This document shows positions 1-12,228 of a DNA stretch of 64,000 nucleotides, in pieces. The translations under genes were made by a program, and so were the position numbers. The DNA comes from Pyropia haitanensis (Eukaryota; Rhodophyta; Bangiophyceae; Bangiales; Bangiaceae). The notes under the pieces are model-generated. The model worked only from the letters and a program-made list of their open reading frames with translations. It did no database searches and had not been told where the DNA came from. The stretch lies in the NCBI GenBank assembly GCA_008729055.1, contig SDUX01000006.1, positions 3,708,842 to 3,772,841 of the forward strand, written 5' to 3'. Position 1 is the stretch's first letter; each line of letters begins with the position of its first letter.

Positions 1-630
1 ATATGGGGTGGACTGCTATTTGCTGTGTTGTGGGGACACGGCGGGATCGCTGCTTTGAGGCGGTCGTGGGGGGGTGTTTCTCCTTATGGTCCCGTTTCTG
101 CGGGATCCCCCCCATGCCCAGGCCGAGCGGCCTTCCACCTGGCGATTGGGACGCCGCCCGGTCCCTGTTATGAAGACAGGTGACCACCCGGGATACGCAG
201 GGTGGGAGCTACGTCTTAAGGGGTTTACTCTGCCTCACTTCTCCCCCTCCCCGCTTTTGACCTACCACAACATGCATGCTACCCACCCCCTCCATGCACA
301 TGTTTCCTTGGGGACGACAAGCAAGCACAAAGAGACCCTCGGGTCTCACACACGGCTCTTAGTAGCCACGGCACCCTAGTGAGGGGCACCGGAAAGAGGC
401 GCCCCGTATCCATTGGAGGGCCCCGCCCCCAAGCCACCGCCATGGGAAGACGGTGATTGACCTTTCCCGCTCGACTGGAGGGCGTACCCATACTGGGCGC
501 CCGCCTGCGCTGCATAAGCAGCCGCCGGGGTCGGTGCAGGGTAGCCCGCATGCGATAGAGGGGATCGGAGGACGCAGGGCCCCCCTTCGCCGAGGGCACT
601 TACGTGGCTTGGCTCGGATACCCATGCCCA

Positions 631-1008
631 TTGATGGGCTGGGAGCACCCATACGGGATCCCGGTCGGCGCTGCTTATGCAGATTATGGTGATGGTTCAT
701 GCAGACAGAGTGATGCGTGGGCCCGCAACGCTTAAGCGTGTGCGGGTTGGACCCCCCTCGTGGGTGGTGGGCTGACATGGGGTCGTCTCGGACATGATCC
801 AACCCCCACGTCGCCTCCGCGCTCGCCAGACGGCAAGCGCGCTCCCCACGGGGCACGTAGATGGGTTACTTGTGGATGATGGTGTCCACTGAGGGGCTGG
901 GACCACCCGTATGGGGACCCCATCGGCATTCCACTTGAAGATGCCGATGATGGTGCATGCCTGCGCGATGATGCCTGGCCCGGCAACGCTTAAACGTGCA
1001 GGGCTTGG
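631..1008 (+). repeat. Degenerate direct duplication, 258-bp period
   Basis: The stretch from about 631 to 750 is repeated imperfectly from about 889 to 1008. Anchors are GGGCTGGGA at 636 and 894 and GGCTTAA-like blocks at 731 and 989, both exactly 258 bp apart. Many substitutions separate the copies, so the duplication is old. No coding function is implied. Confidence 0.6.
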
Positions 1009-1490
1009 ATACGCAGCAGTAAGCGCATGGATATATTGTGCTTGATGCCTCGGCCCGGCATAGCGTGATGGCCTAGTGGCAATGCTTTTGCATAGTGCGC
1101 AAGAGGTTAGGTGTTCAAGCACCCGGGCGTCGTGTTCCCCATATATTTCGTCCCCGGTGGGGACACCGCCGGCGGGGATGGGGGGGACGAACGTCCGTGA
1201 CGACGACGACGATGCCCGTCACCGTCGTTGAAACCTTTTGCATCGACCCCTTAAGGGGTCGTCTTGCTCATGGCATCCATGGCCGTTGCCATAGAGCTTG
1301 GTTACACTGGTAGCGCGGTGCCAGTTGACCGACCACCCCCCGAGGGTAGGTGGTCATGGGCCCACGTGGCCGGCTTGGCCGAGTGATGCCTCAGACACGT
1401 GGCCGTCATCAAGGACACGACCCCCATACAGGGGTGCATCTGCGCGGAAGGCTGAAGCAGAGGGACGGGTACGGGGATATCCTGGCGGTG

Positions 1491-1804
1491 ACAGCGGTCG
1501 GCAACGACGGCCGGCAACGGCGGCGGGCGGCAGCACCCCCCCTCCCGGCCACCAGCAGCGGCGCTTGGCTGGGGGGAAGGCGTGGCCGCCCCGGCTGGCG
1601 GCGGCCGGCGGCACCCCTGTGCGGCGGCGACGGCCGGGAACGGCGACGGGCCGTGGGGGCATGACGGTGGGGCCTTGGCGGCGACGGCCGGCAACGACGG
1701 CCGGCAACGGCGGCGGGCGGCAGCACCCCCCCCCCACGGCCACCAGCAACGGCGGTGGGCTGGGGGGGGAGGCGTGGCCACCCCGGCCGGCGGCGGCCGG
1801 CGGC
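1491..1804 (+). repeat. GC-rich direct duplication, 190-bp period
   Basis: The block beginning GCAACGACGGCCGGC at 1501 recurs at 1691. The downstream sequence, a C-run, a CCACCAGCA block and a GGCGTGGCC block, follows in both copies with substitutions and small indels. This looks like slippage-prone GC-rich DNA. Confidence 0.7.
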
Positions 1805-1811
1805 TTTCCTT

Positions 1812-1895
1812 GGCGGCGGGCCCTTGGTGGCTTGGCATTGGCGGCGGGCCCTTGGTGGCTTGGAGTTGGCGGCGGGCCCTTGGTGGCTTGGCGTT
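1812..1895 (+). repeat. 28-bp minisatellite, three copies
   Basis: Three consecutive 28-bp units start at 1812, 1840 and 1868. Each contains GGCGGGCCCTTGGTGGCTTG and differs in only a few bases. A partial unit follows. Confidence 0.85.
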
Positions 1896-3031
1896 TGCGG
1901 CGGTCGCACCAAGGGGCGGGGACCCTGCCCCCGACTGACGGTGGCGGTGGGGGTGGTTGTGCCCACGACCCGATATGGGTGTCGGGGTCGGTTGGGTTGC
2001 CCCCCTCGTATTGGAGAGGGGGAGCGGATGGAAGCCCCGACCCGTTTCCGGGTGGTGAAAAGAGAGAGGACGTGCGGTTGCGAGCCCCAAGAGGTGGGGC
2101 ATGCGGACCCGAGGAGAGGAGGATCCACCGATGGCGGGCAGACCGGTGCCAGAAGGCCCGGTGTAGCACCCGCCCGGACCCTCGCACCACTTATGTGGGT
2201 TCAAGGGGGGCGGATGGGACGCCGCTGGCCCCCGACGACCCGTATATACGGGGCGTGCGGGCGCAGGCGTAACAACGCAACCCCCCTCGGCCCCCACGTG
2301 TATACGCGGGGTACACGGGGGGCGGAGGGCGGATGCCTCGCCGGCCCGCCTGTGCGGGTTGCGGCCGGCGGGGTGGGAGCGCCGAGGGCTCCCGGCGACC
2401 CGCCTACGTGGGCCGTGCGGGGGTAGGTGCGGCAACGCGCCCCGGGTGACGGGGCGCCGCGTGGAAGACCCGGCAAGGCGGGGGCGCCTGATGGCACCCC
2501 CCTGTTACGAGCCCCGAGTGCATGCTGGGCACACCCTTGCGCGGGGCGCGGCCGACGCCCCCCCTGCAGGGGTTGGCCCGGGCCCCGCGGGACGCGTGGG
2601 CCTTGAGGCGTGGGGAGTGTGGGGGTTGTCTGTGCACCCCGCGCCCGAGCGCCCAATGGGTCCTCCCCAGCTGGGGAGGCGGACTGTGGCGACCTCTCCC
2701 GGCAGCCAATCAGGCTGTCCGGGGCGGCCCCTCCCTCAGGGGCGGGGCCTGCCAGGTCATCCCGTCCGATCCTTCTGGAGGACGGGGAGGAGGAGCCGAG
2801 ATACGGGACGGGCCATCTGGCCTATCCCGATATGTGACGGCACGCGGAGGAATGGTGACGGGGAAGATCCTTGCTGGATTATTCCGGCTTGTACTTGTAC
2901 TTATAGATTGTGAGGGGAATTCCCCTTTGGAGGGGACTTTGCGTGTCTATGGGTTCCAGAGTGTTCCATTTGCGTGTGATTGGTCGATTGCGTGTGCGTG
3001 TGCTGGCCCGCGTCTGGGGCCCCTTCGGGGG

Positions 3032-3070
3032 CTCTGGCCGGGGGCCAGAGAGGGTATATATGCGCGGGGG
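3032..3070 (+). promoter_or_regulatory. Hairpin plus TATA-like promoter motif, possible LTR remnant
   Basis: A perfect 8-bp inverted repeat (CTCTGGCC/GGCCAGAG, 3-nt loop, 3032-3050) lies just before GGGTATATATGCGCGG (TATA at 3054-3061). The same context, GGGTTTATATGCG followed by a G-rich stretch, forms the TATA box of the D LTRs and of solo LTR E. This suggests the 2.9-3.2 kb stretch is a relic LTR promoter. I could not find matching LTR ends or a target duplication, so the LTR assignment is inference. Confidence 0.4.
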
Positions 3071-3228
3071 CTTTGCCCGTTGCTTGCCCCTTCGATAAAA
3101 TCAACCTTGCGTTACCCTCTTGCTCCCCGACTTGGACGCCCCCGCCTAGAGCGGTGGCTTAAAGCTCCTGCGGTACTTGCTCTAGGGTCCACACCCAGGG
3201 TTCCCCTCGAGAAGGGATAGCCCCTTTC

Positions 3229-3420
3229 CTACGGGTAAGGTCGGAAGTCCTCCACAGCGGCGGCATCGTGGGCGGAAATGGTAGACTCGGCGGCAGACAG
3301 GTTCTGCTGCGTCTGCGTCAGGCGGGCCTCGGCTGCAGCCAGGCGGGCGCGCAGTGCGGCGGTCTCCGTCGGGACGGTGGGCGTCGGCCCCGTGGGGTCG
3401 TCGGGTGCGCCACCAGTCAT
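3229..3420 (-). CDS. Short coiled-coil ORF, possible gag N-terminal relic
   Basis: This is a 63-codon ORF from an ATG. It has a Pro/Thr-rich start followed by a heptad-like helix (AALRARLAAAEARLTQTQ). The Gag proteins of A, B and C in this window also begin with a low-complexity stretch followed by a short coiled coil, so this may be the 5' end of a lost gag. The gene upstream of it on the minus strand would run into the satellite array at 3537. The ORF is too short for a firm call; a chance ORF is possible. Confidence 0.3.
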   Translation of the reverse strand: MTGGAPDDPTGPTPTVPTETAALRARLAAAEARLTQTQQNLSAAESTISAHDAAAVEDFRPYP

Positions 3421-3536
3421 TGCGCGGCGGCCCAGGGCCGCCGGAGCGAGTCACGAGCCACAGGCACTGCCTGGGAGGGGGGTAGTTCTTCGAGACCGAG
3501 CGCAGGGGGTGAGCGCGCGCGAGAAGAACTGGACGC

Positions 3537-6500
3537 TCATGCGATGCAAGGGGATTGGTGGCTATGATGGACCTACGATTGTCACTTTGGACGGGGACGT
3601 GCGTTGATCGCCGCTGTGGAGCGCTTGCTGATGGACTTGTTATTGTGCCAGGTGGTACCATGTGCGACTGACAATCACCGGGGATTGTCTGTATCCTCTG
3701 AGTGCTACAGGCCGCTTTCTGGATACCGGTGTATAATTTTGTTTGTGTCAAACTTTCTGAAAGGATCTGGGCTCGACTGGTGGCCGAACTTTAGATCCCC
3801 ATGCTCATCTGGTGTGAATGGAACGAAGCACGGATACGGGCCCCCAACGGTTGTCAATTCCAAAGAAAGTACTCTGCTCACAAGGCGTGACCCCCCGCAT
3901 CTGAGACGTCCACATCTGTAATCCATGCGGACGATGGAATGTGTGGTGCAGCTGCAAGCAAACGGGTATGGGGATGTCCAAATCGGGTCAGCGACCCGAT
4001 TGGGGCTCCCCGACGGCCGCCGCTGTCCCCGCGCGTCCAACGGGGCGGGTGTGAGGCGCCAAGGCGGGTGTGGGCTGTCTCTTTGGAGCAGTGGGCACCC
4101 CCCAAAAGGACGGCGGTGGGGGGTTCTCCTCGGCTGAGGGGGGCGTAGGGACGAACCAAGCAAGTAAGAAAAGGGGAAAAAACGTACAGCACTGGGGGTT
4201 CGCATGTGATCCCTCATCATACTACTGGGCCAGCTCGCGGACTCTTAAGTTCGGAATTCGGAATGGGTTCCGCTGCGCGTGTCTCGGAAATGGCCGTACG
4301 TGACGATGGGAGTTTGATGGTCAAACCTGAACCCCAAACCAGTACATAATAAAAACGCCCCTGGAATCCATCAGGTCTTTTCACCCGCCTCCCACCGGTC
4401 AAATCCATGTGCCACGCTGGCGCACCGCTGTGCAACAAGCCCACAGCCATTTCCCCGTCGACCGGCCACCCCCATGGAAAAAATAAAGTTACCGCTGCCA
4501 CAGCTGTCCCAGTCCCTTCTTAATGGAGCCTACTTCCAACAATTGTTGCTGACAACTGCGACCGATCGTTTCTGACAGCTGCGATCAATCGTTGCTGACA
4601 GCTGCAACGATCATGCGATGCAAGGGGATTGGTGGCTATGATGGACCTACGATTGTCACTTTGGACGGGGACGTGCGTTGATCGCCGCTGTGGAGCGCTT
4701 GCTGATGGACTTGTTATTGTGCCAGGTGGTACCATGTGCGACTGACAATCACCGGGGATTGTCTGTATCCTCTGAGTGCTACAGGCCGCTTTCTGGATAC
4801 CGGTGTATAATTTTGTTTGTGTCAAACTTTCTGAAAGGATCTGGGCTCGACTGGTGGCCGAACTTTAGATCCCCATGCTCATCTGGTGTGAATGGAACGA
4901 AGCACGGATACGGGCCCCCAACGGTTGTCAATTCCAAAGAAAGTACTCTGCTCACAAGGCGTGACCCCCCGCATCTGAGACGTCCACATCTGTAATCCAT
5001 GCGGACGATGGAATGTGTGGTGCAGCTGCAAGCAAACGGGTATGGGGATGTCCAAATCGGGTCAGCGACCCGATTGGGGCTCCCCGACGGCCGCCGCTGT
5101 CCCCGCGCGTCCAACGGGGCGGGTGTGAGGCGCCAAGGCGGGTGTGGGCTGTCTCTTTGGAGCAGTGGGCACCCCCCAAAAGGACGGCGGTGGGGGGTTC
5201 TCCTCGGCTGAGGGGGGCGTAGGGACGAACCAAGCAAGTAAGAAAAGGGGAAAAAACGTACAGCACTGGGGGTTCGCATGTGATCCCTCATCATACTACT
5301 GGGCCAGCTCGCGGACTCTTAAGTTCGGAATTCGGAATGGGTTCCGCTGCGCGTGTCTCGGAAATGGCCGTACGTGACGATGGGAGCTTGATGGTCAAAC
5401 CTGAACCCCAAACCAGTACATAATAAAAACGCCCCTGGAATCCATCAGGTCTTTTCACCCGCCTCCCACCGGTCAAATCCATGTGCCACGCTGGCGCACC
5501 GCTGTGCAACAAGCCCACAGCCATTTCCCCGTCGACCGGCCACCCCCATGGAAAAAATAAAGTTACCGCTGCCACAGCTGTCCCAGTCCCTTCTTAATGG
5601 AGCCTACTTCCAACAATTGTTGCTGACAACTGCGACCGATCGTTTCTGACAGCTGCGATCAATCGTTGCTGACAGCTGCAACGATCATGCGATGCAAGGG
5701 GATTGGTGGCTATGATGGACCTACGATTGTCACTTTGGACGGGGACGTGCGTTGATCGCCGCTGTGGAGCGCTTGCTGATGGACTTGTTATTGTGCCAGG
5801 TGGTACCATGTGCGACTGACAATCACCGGGGATTGTCTGTATCCTCTGAGTGCTACAGGCCGCTTTCTGGATACCGGTGTATAATTTTGTTTGTGTCAAA
5901 CTTTCTGAAAGGATCTGGGCTCGACTGGTGGCCGAACTTTAGATCCCCATGCTCATCTGGTGTGAATGGAACGAAGCACGGATACGGGCCCCCAACGGTT
6001 GTCAATTCCAAAGAAAGTACTCTGCTCACAAGGCGTGACCCCCCGCATCTGAGACGTCCACATCTGTAATCCATGCGGACGATGGAATGTGTGGTGCAGC
6101 TGCAAGCAAACGGGTATGGGGATGTCCAAATCGGGTCAGCGACCCGATTGGGGCTCCCCGACGGCCGCCGCTGTCCCCGCGCGTCCAACGGGGCGGGTGT
6201 GAGGCGCCAAGGCGGGTGTGGGCTGTCTCTTTGGAGCAGTGGGCACCCCCCAAAAGGACGGCGGTGGGGGGTTCTCCTCGGCTGAGGGGGGCGTAGGGAC
6301 GAACCAAGCAAGTAAGAAAAGGGGAAAAAACGTACAGCACTGGGGGTTCGCATGTGATCCCTCATCATACTACTGGGCCAGCTCGCGGACTCTTAAGTTC
6401 GGAATTCGGAATGGGTTCCGCTGCGCGTGTCTCGGAAATGGCCGTACGTGACGATGGGAGCTTGATGGTCAAACCTGAACCCCAAACCAGTACATAATAA

Positions 6501-9162
6501 AAACGCCCCTGGAATCCATCAGGTCTTTTCACCCGCCTCCCACCGGTCAAATCCATGTGCCACGCTGGCGCACCGCTGTGCAACAAGCCCACAGCCATTT
6601 CCCCGTCGACCGGCCACCCCCATGGAAAAAATAAAGTTACCGCTGCCACAGCTGTCCCAGTCCCTTCTTAATGGAGCCTACTTCCAACAATTGTTGCTGA
6701 CAACTGCGACCGATCGTTTCTGACAGCTGCGATCAATCGTTGCTGACAGCTGCAACGATCATGCGATGCAAGGGGATTGGTGGCTATGATGGACCTACGA
6801 TTGTCACTTTGGACGGGGACGTGCGTTGATCGCCGCTGTGGAGCGCTTGCTGATGGACTTGTTATTGTGCCAGGTGGTACCATGTGCGACTGACAATCAC
6901 CGGGGATTGTCTGTATCCTCTGAGTGCTACAGGCCGCTTTCTGGATACCGGTGTATAATTTTGTTTGTGTCAAACTTTCTGAAAGGATCTGGGCTCGACT
7001 GGTGGCCGAACTTTAGATCCCCATGCTCATCTGGTGTGAATGGAACGAAGCACGGATACGGGCCCCCAACGGTTGTCAATTCCAAAGAAAGTACTCTGCT
7101 CACAAGGCGTGACCCCCCGCATCTGAGACGTCCACATCTGTAATCCATGCGGACGATGGAATGTGTGGTGCAGCTGCAAGCAAACGGGTATGGGGATGTC
7201 CAAATCGGGTCAGCGACCCGATTGGGGCTCCCCGACGGCCGCCGCTGTCCCCGCGCGTCCAACGGGGCGGGTGTGAGGCGCCAAGGCGGATGTGGGCTGT
7301 CTCTTTGGAGCAGTGGGCACCCCCCAAAAGGACGGCGGTGGGGGGTTCTCCTCGGCTGAGGGGGGCGTAGGGACGAACCAAGCAAGTAAGAAAAGGGGAA
7401 AAAACGTACAGCACTGGGGGTTCGCATGTGATCCCTCATCATACTACTGGGCCAGCTCGCGGACTCTTAAGTTCGGAATTCGGAATGGGTTCCGCTGCGC
7501 GTGTCTCGGAAATGGCCGTACGTGACGATGGGAGCTTGATGGTCAAACCTGAACCCCAAACCAGTACATAATAAAAACGCCCCTGGAATCCATCAGGTCT
7601 TTTCACCCGCCTCCCACCGGTCAAATCCATGTGCCACGCTGGCGCACCGCTGTGCAACAAGCCCACAGCCATTTCCCCGTCGACCGGCCACCCCCATGGA
7701 AAAAATAAAGTTACCGCTGCCACAGCTGTCCCAGTCCCTTCTTAATGGAGCCTACTTCCAACAATTGTTGCTGACAACTGCGACCGATCGTTTCTGACAG
7801 CTGCGATCAATCGTTGCTGACAGCTGCAACGATCATGCGATGCAAGGGGATTGGTGGCTATGATGGACCTACGATTGTCACTTTGGACGGGGACGTGCGT
7901 TGATCGCCGCTGTGGAGCGCTTGCTGATGGACTTGTTATTGTGCCAGGTGGTACCATGTGCGACTGACAATCACCGGGGATTGTCTGTATCCTCTGAGTG
8001 CTACAGGCCGCTTTCTGGATACCGGTGTATAATTTTGTTTGTGTCAAACTTTCTGAAAGGATCTGGGCTCGACTGGTGGCCGAACTTTAGATCCCCATGC
8101 TCATCTGGTGTGAATGGAACGAAGCACGGATACGGGCCCCCAACGGTTGTCAATTCCAAAGAAAGTACTCTGCTCACAAGGCGTGACCCCCCGCATCTGA
8201 GACGTCCACATCTGTAATCCATGCGGACGATGGAATGTGTGGTGCAGCTGCAAGCAAACGGGTATGGGGATGTCCAAATCGGGTCAGCGACCCGATTGGG
8301 GCTCCCCGACGGCCGCCGCTGTCCCCGCGCGTCCAACGGGGCGGGTGTGAGGCGCCAAGACGGGTGTGGGCTGTCTCTTTGGAGCAGTGGGCACCCCCCA
8401 AAAGGACGGCGGTGGGGGGTTCTCCTCGGCTGAGGGGGGCGTAGGGACGAACCAAGCAAGTAAGAAAAGGGGAAAAAACGTACAGCACTGGGGGTTCGCA
8501 TGTGATCCCTCATCATACTACTGGGCCAGCTCGCGGACTCTTAAGTTCGGAATTCGGAATGGGTTCCGCTGCGCGTGTCTCGGAAATGGCCGTACGTGAC
8601 GATGGGAGCTTGATGGTCAAACCTGAACCCCAAACCAGTACATAATAAAAACGCCCCTGGAATCCATCAGGTCTTTTCACCCGCCTCCCACCGGTCAAAT
8701 CCATGTGCCACGCTGGCGCACCGCTGTGCAACAAGCCCACAGCCATTTCCCCGTCGACCGGCCACCCCCATGGAAAAAATAAAGTTACCGCTGCCACAGC
8801 TGTCCCAGTCCCTTCTTAATGGAGCCTACTTCCAACAATTGTTGCTGACAACTGCGACCGATCGTTTCTGACAGCTGCGATCAATCGTTGCTGACAGCTG
8901 CAACGATCATGCGATGCAAGGGGATTGGTGGCTATGATGGACCTACGATTGTCACTTTGGACGGGGACGTGCGTTGATCGCCGCTGTGGAGCGCTTGCTG
9001 ATGGACTTGTTATTGTGCCAGGTGGTACCATGTTCGACTGACAATCACCGGGGATTGTCTGTATCCTCTGAGTGCTACAGGCCGCTTTCTGGATACCGGT
9101 GTATAATTTTGTTTGTGTCAAACTTTCTGAAAGGATCTGGGCTCGAGGGGGGCGTAGGGACG
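3537..9162. repeat. Satellite-like tandem array of a 1,074-bp unit
   Basis: Copies begin at 3537, 4611, 5685, 6759, 7833 and 8907, exactly 1,074 bp apart. I see only single-base differences between copies, for example G to T at about 9033 and G to A at about 7290. The sixth copy matches until 9146. It then jumps to the internal block GAGGGGGGCGTAGGGACG (9145-9162), skipping roughly 360 bp of the unit, after which similarity ends. The same small ORFs recur in every copy simply because the DNA is repeated; none resembles a known protein. The near identity points to recent amplification or homogenisation. Confidence 0.97.
4546..4614 (+). repeat. Internal 23-bp triplication within the satellite unit
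   Basis: Three adjacent 23-bp units (4546, 4569, 4592) share the pattern TTGCTGACAGCTGCGA followed by an ATCG-ending tail. The triplet recurs once per 1,074-bp unit, next to the unit junction as defined here. It could be a protein-binding or recombination block; that is inference. Confidence 0.8.
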
Positions 9163-9761
9163 CCGACCCGCACACAAGGAGGTGGTTAGCGAGGATGTCC
9201 GCCCGCTTTTTCATAGGCGCCGTGCCGCCGATCTTGGCGCTAAAGCGGCAGAACGCCTGACGGTGAGGCTTGCCAGGGATGAAGGCTTCTTCCCTCTTGT
9301 CGAAGTACCCCCACATTGGGGTGCCCTTCGTCCTCTTGCGCCGCTTGTCTTCTCGCGATGCACCGTCAGGCGCAACGCCATCCCCCAAGGCGCCACTGCT
9401 TCCATCAGCTTCGGCGCCGCGGCTGGATCCATCTCTATCCTCGCTTTCTCCGCCACCGCCTGCACTTGATACTGCAGGCGCACCCGCAGCAGCAGGGCGG
9501 CTGCAATCGGAGAGGCGGGCCACAGCACCACGCAAGCGCAAAGCACCAACACCAGCAAGCTCAGCAGTACCAGGCCCAGGGATCCCTCCACTAATACCAG
9601 GAGCACCAGAACCACGAGGAGGAGCAGCAGCCGCCAGTCCGCCTGCGATGCAGGGTGACCGCGTCCTCAACGTCAGTTAACACGTCCATCTCCTCCTCAG
9701 CATCACCATCAGAATCTTCTTCCAGCGGCACACCAACGTTGAATACGTCATCCCCTTCCAT
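9163..9761 (-). pseudogene. Broken N-terminus of a BED-finger (hAT-type) transposase
   Basis: Reading leftward, an acidic start (ATG at 9759-9761, segment EEDSDGDAEEEMD) is followed by a frame change. An Ala/Gly/Ser-rich linker leads into WGYFDK, then AFCRF and DILANHLLVC. This is the layout of a BED zinc finger (aromatic W..F, Cys pair, then H....C) as found at the N-terminus of hAT transposases. The second cysteine of the first pair appears to be Ser. Beyond 9162 the frame enters the satellite array, so no catalytic domain is present. The gene is dead by truncation and frameshift. Assignment rests on motif shape only. Confidence 0.45.
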
Positions 9762-10161
9762 GTTCGCCACCAGTGCAGGCCAACCCACGCATGTGGATCT
9801 CTCCTGCGTGTCGGGGGCGGTCATGATGCAGCCCACGATCGCAAGAGTGGACGCCTGGCACCCAGGAAAAGGCCCTGTTATGCTTACCAAGTCATATGCA
9901 TGCAGAGGTTGAGCACGCCGCATCGGCGTTGGCACGCAGCCGTGTGCCCACGACAGGAAAGAGCGCAGGGAGCGCCGACATCGTGCATCTACTGCTGCCG
10001 TCCATCGTCTCCCTGCGTGTCCCTCGAATTGCAGGCACAAGAGGGAAGAGGCGACACGCCCGCTCGTGCGGGTGCGCGGTACCCGCACGGCTAAACACGT
10101 CAGGTGCCGTGAGTGGTGTGGTGGGGAGGGGAGGGCAGTCCAGAATTCCAACGACGAAGGA

Positions 10162-10554
10162 TGTAGCATATCCGCCTTGTACTTGGGAATTTACCCATTG
10201 ACCCTACGTAGCCCCCTTGACTGGTCGGCTTAGGTCTTCTGATTTGGCCGGCTTGTGGCTCGCCCTTTGAGGGGTTACTCCCGCCTTGTTTATTCTCTTT
10301 TCTATTGTCGACCTGTCTCTATCTCACTTGTTTGGCTTGATCCTACGATCGATCGTATCGTTTCTTTCATTGCGTCTCCGCGCCCCCGTCGGCTCTTAAG
10401 CCCGGGGCCAGCGGAACCTCTTGCCTAGAGGGTTTGACAACGACGTGTGGGATTAAAAGGCGTGTCTTCCGTTCTCTTCGAGTCATAGCGCGTGCTTTGC
10501 TCTCCCACGGCCGTTCGGCCTTGATTCCTATATTCCGTCGGCACTTGCGCCACA
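10162..10554 (+). repeat. Element A 5' LTR
   Basis: Begins TGTAGCATATC and ends TTGCGCCACA; the matching copy is 47452-47844. It contains a perfect 14-bp palindrome around 10344-10357 (TACGATCGATCGTA). The sequence following it is the primer-binding site. Confidence 0.95.
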
Positions 10555-10556
10555 TT

Positions 10557-10574
10557 TGGTGGAGCGGCAGGGGA
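10557..10574 (+). other. Element A primer-binding site
   Basis: TGGTGGAGCGGCAGGGG follows the LTR after two bases (TT). The leading TGG pairs with a tRNA CCA end. The same site, with one change, is used by B (12874) and, with more changes, by D (37132). I could not identify the tRNA. Confidence 0.75.
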
Positions 10575-10791
10575 TACTGCTCATACGTTGTGCTTCACAA
10601 CGTCAGCGTACCGACCCTATTGCGCGTGTGGCTTCCGTCGGGACGCGGGTCGTCCTGGCGACGGGTGGAATCCTTTGTGCGGATCGCCCGGTGCGCGATC
10701 GTACTTGGTAACGAGGCGCTGCGCCTGGCGCTTTGTGGGGTCTCCGTGTCGGCACAAGTCGTGCCGAACTGCACTTTACGCCTGGATCGAT

Positions 10792-12228
10792 ATGCCGGCG
10801 ACCAAGTCGGATGGCAGTCGTAAAACCAAAGGGAAAGGACCAAAGGTCCCTTTACCCGCGGGCTACTTGCCACCTGGCCGATCGATCCCTCTGGCGGGGG
10901 TTGTTCTGGCCGCCGGGACCCCTCCCTTGCACCCACCCGGTGGTTCCGGCTCGTCAGCCGCCGCCCACGTTCAGGCGGCGGACGATAAAGCCGATACCAC
11001 CGCGGTGGAGAGCTTGATGGCTGTGGTGGAGGATCTTCGCCGCCGGCTTCAAGCCCAAGAGTCTGCCAACGGTACGCTCAAGGAGCGTAACGAGCAGAAT
11101 GCCGTCACCATTTAGGAACTCCAAGCCTCGGTGCAGGCGTCGCGTCAGGCGGAGCGACGACGTGGTCGCTTCCCGGCGCCCACGGCGACTCCGAGTTCCG
11201 GGGGTTCACACCCGAGGGATCCTTCGGTTTCTCGTTCGGATGCTCAACAAGCGACCCAGAGTCGGCATGAGCGCGCTCTGAGGCGCGAGGTGCGCAACCT
11301 GAACCGCGAGGTCAAGAGAGCAGGCGGCTCAAAGTCAAGGAAGTCGCGAGGCTCCCAGCCTTCGTCGCACGACGAGGATAGTTCGCAGCCCTCCGACTGG
11401 AACCCTCCTTCCTCGTCTTCCGACGATGATGAGGGTGATGGAGGCCCACCCATGCCCCAGTCACCACTGTCGTCACCTGACGCGTCAAGTTCGTTGTCTT
11501 CCGACGATTTGAGTGCGACGGCCCGTGGCAATCTCAGTGCGCGGCGCGCGCGCCGGCGCAACCGCCGTGCGACTGGATCAGTCAAACAAGGTGACAAGAA
11601 GAAGGTCATTCAACCAAGCAATAGCCGCTTTCGGCGTTTGCTCGACTATCGTACCTACTTCCTGCTCCTTCGGAGTACGGCGTACACGCCCGCTCTGGTC
11701 CGGAAGGCCGGGAAGATGAACCGTCGTTTGGACGGGGCATTTCAGGGACAAGTGCCCTTTCACGGCTCCGACCCCTTGGCCATCTTCACGTTCTTGACGA
11801 CGTTTCGCCGCGCTTGCGACGCGGCAGGGCTGACCCACAGCGAAGCGTTCCCGTTGCTGGCTTTCCGGTTGTCAGGCGCCGCAAAGTGATCGTTCGCAAG
11901 CGCCATGAACCATACGTCTGCTAGCAAGCGCCATGCCCTGAAGACGTATGGAGACGGCTTCAATTGGCTGCTAGCCAAGTGTGCCACGCACGACGCTCTC
12001 TCCAGCGCCTACCACAACATCATCACCCTCAAGCAGGGCGACGACGAAGCTCCACGAGCTTTCGGCACGCGCGTAGAAACGCTATGTGACCGACTGGACG
12101 GATTGTTCCACAACCAAGACGTCAAAGACGTCTTCGTCAACGGACTATCGGAGATCATCCGCCCGCACGTGGGCGTCTTGGACGGCCAGTTTCGGGACCG
12201 CTCTCTTGCGGATACCGTCAAGGCCGCC
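10792..12228 (+). pseudogene. gag: Element A gag, 5' portion (interrupted by element B)
   Basis: Homologous to the intact gag of B. It has a low-complexity start, a coiled coil (about 11005-11090), a Ser/Arg-rich stretch, then the capsid-like domain with RRLLDYRTYF, DGAFQGQVPF and FRLSGAA. Two in-frame stops break it: TAG at 11113-11115 (CAG in the likely ancestor) and TGA at 11887-11889. The coding frame is cut at 12228 by element B and resumes in the same frame after 30634. The missing C-terminus, including the zinc knuckle, is therefore 18 kb downstream. Confidence 0.9.

Larger units (their letters stand above)
1..2908. other. GC-rich repetitive stretch without a supportable gene
   Basis: Long open frames exist on both strands here, but they are Gly/Arg/Pro/Ala-rich, overlap each other in several frames, and show no recognisable domain. 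That is what random GC-rich DNA gives. What can be seen is degenerate tandem duplication (listed separately) and short G or C runs. I see no LTR pair, RNA gene or conserved protein. A decayed transposon remains possible. Confidence 0.5.

Noticed and set aside
1302..2435. 377-codon minus-strand ORF and overlapping plus-strand ORFs
   Set aside because: All frames are open in this GC-rich repeat region, and translations are Pro/Arg/Gly-rich without motifs.
2909..3193. A complete solo LTR
   Set aside because: TG and CA ends can be picked, but the flanking five bases (TAGAT and CCCAG) do not match and no second copy is present.
3705..8516. Recurring ORFs of 70-171 codons in each satellite unit, on both strands
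   Set aside because: They recur only because the DNA repeats. No domain is seen, several frames overlap, and no independent divergence shows selection.
3537..9162. CRISPR-like array
   Set aside because: The repeats are about 1 kb, directly adjacent and without unique spacers; this is a satellite-type array.
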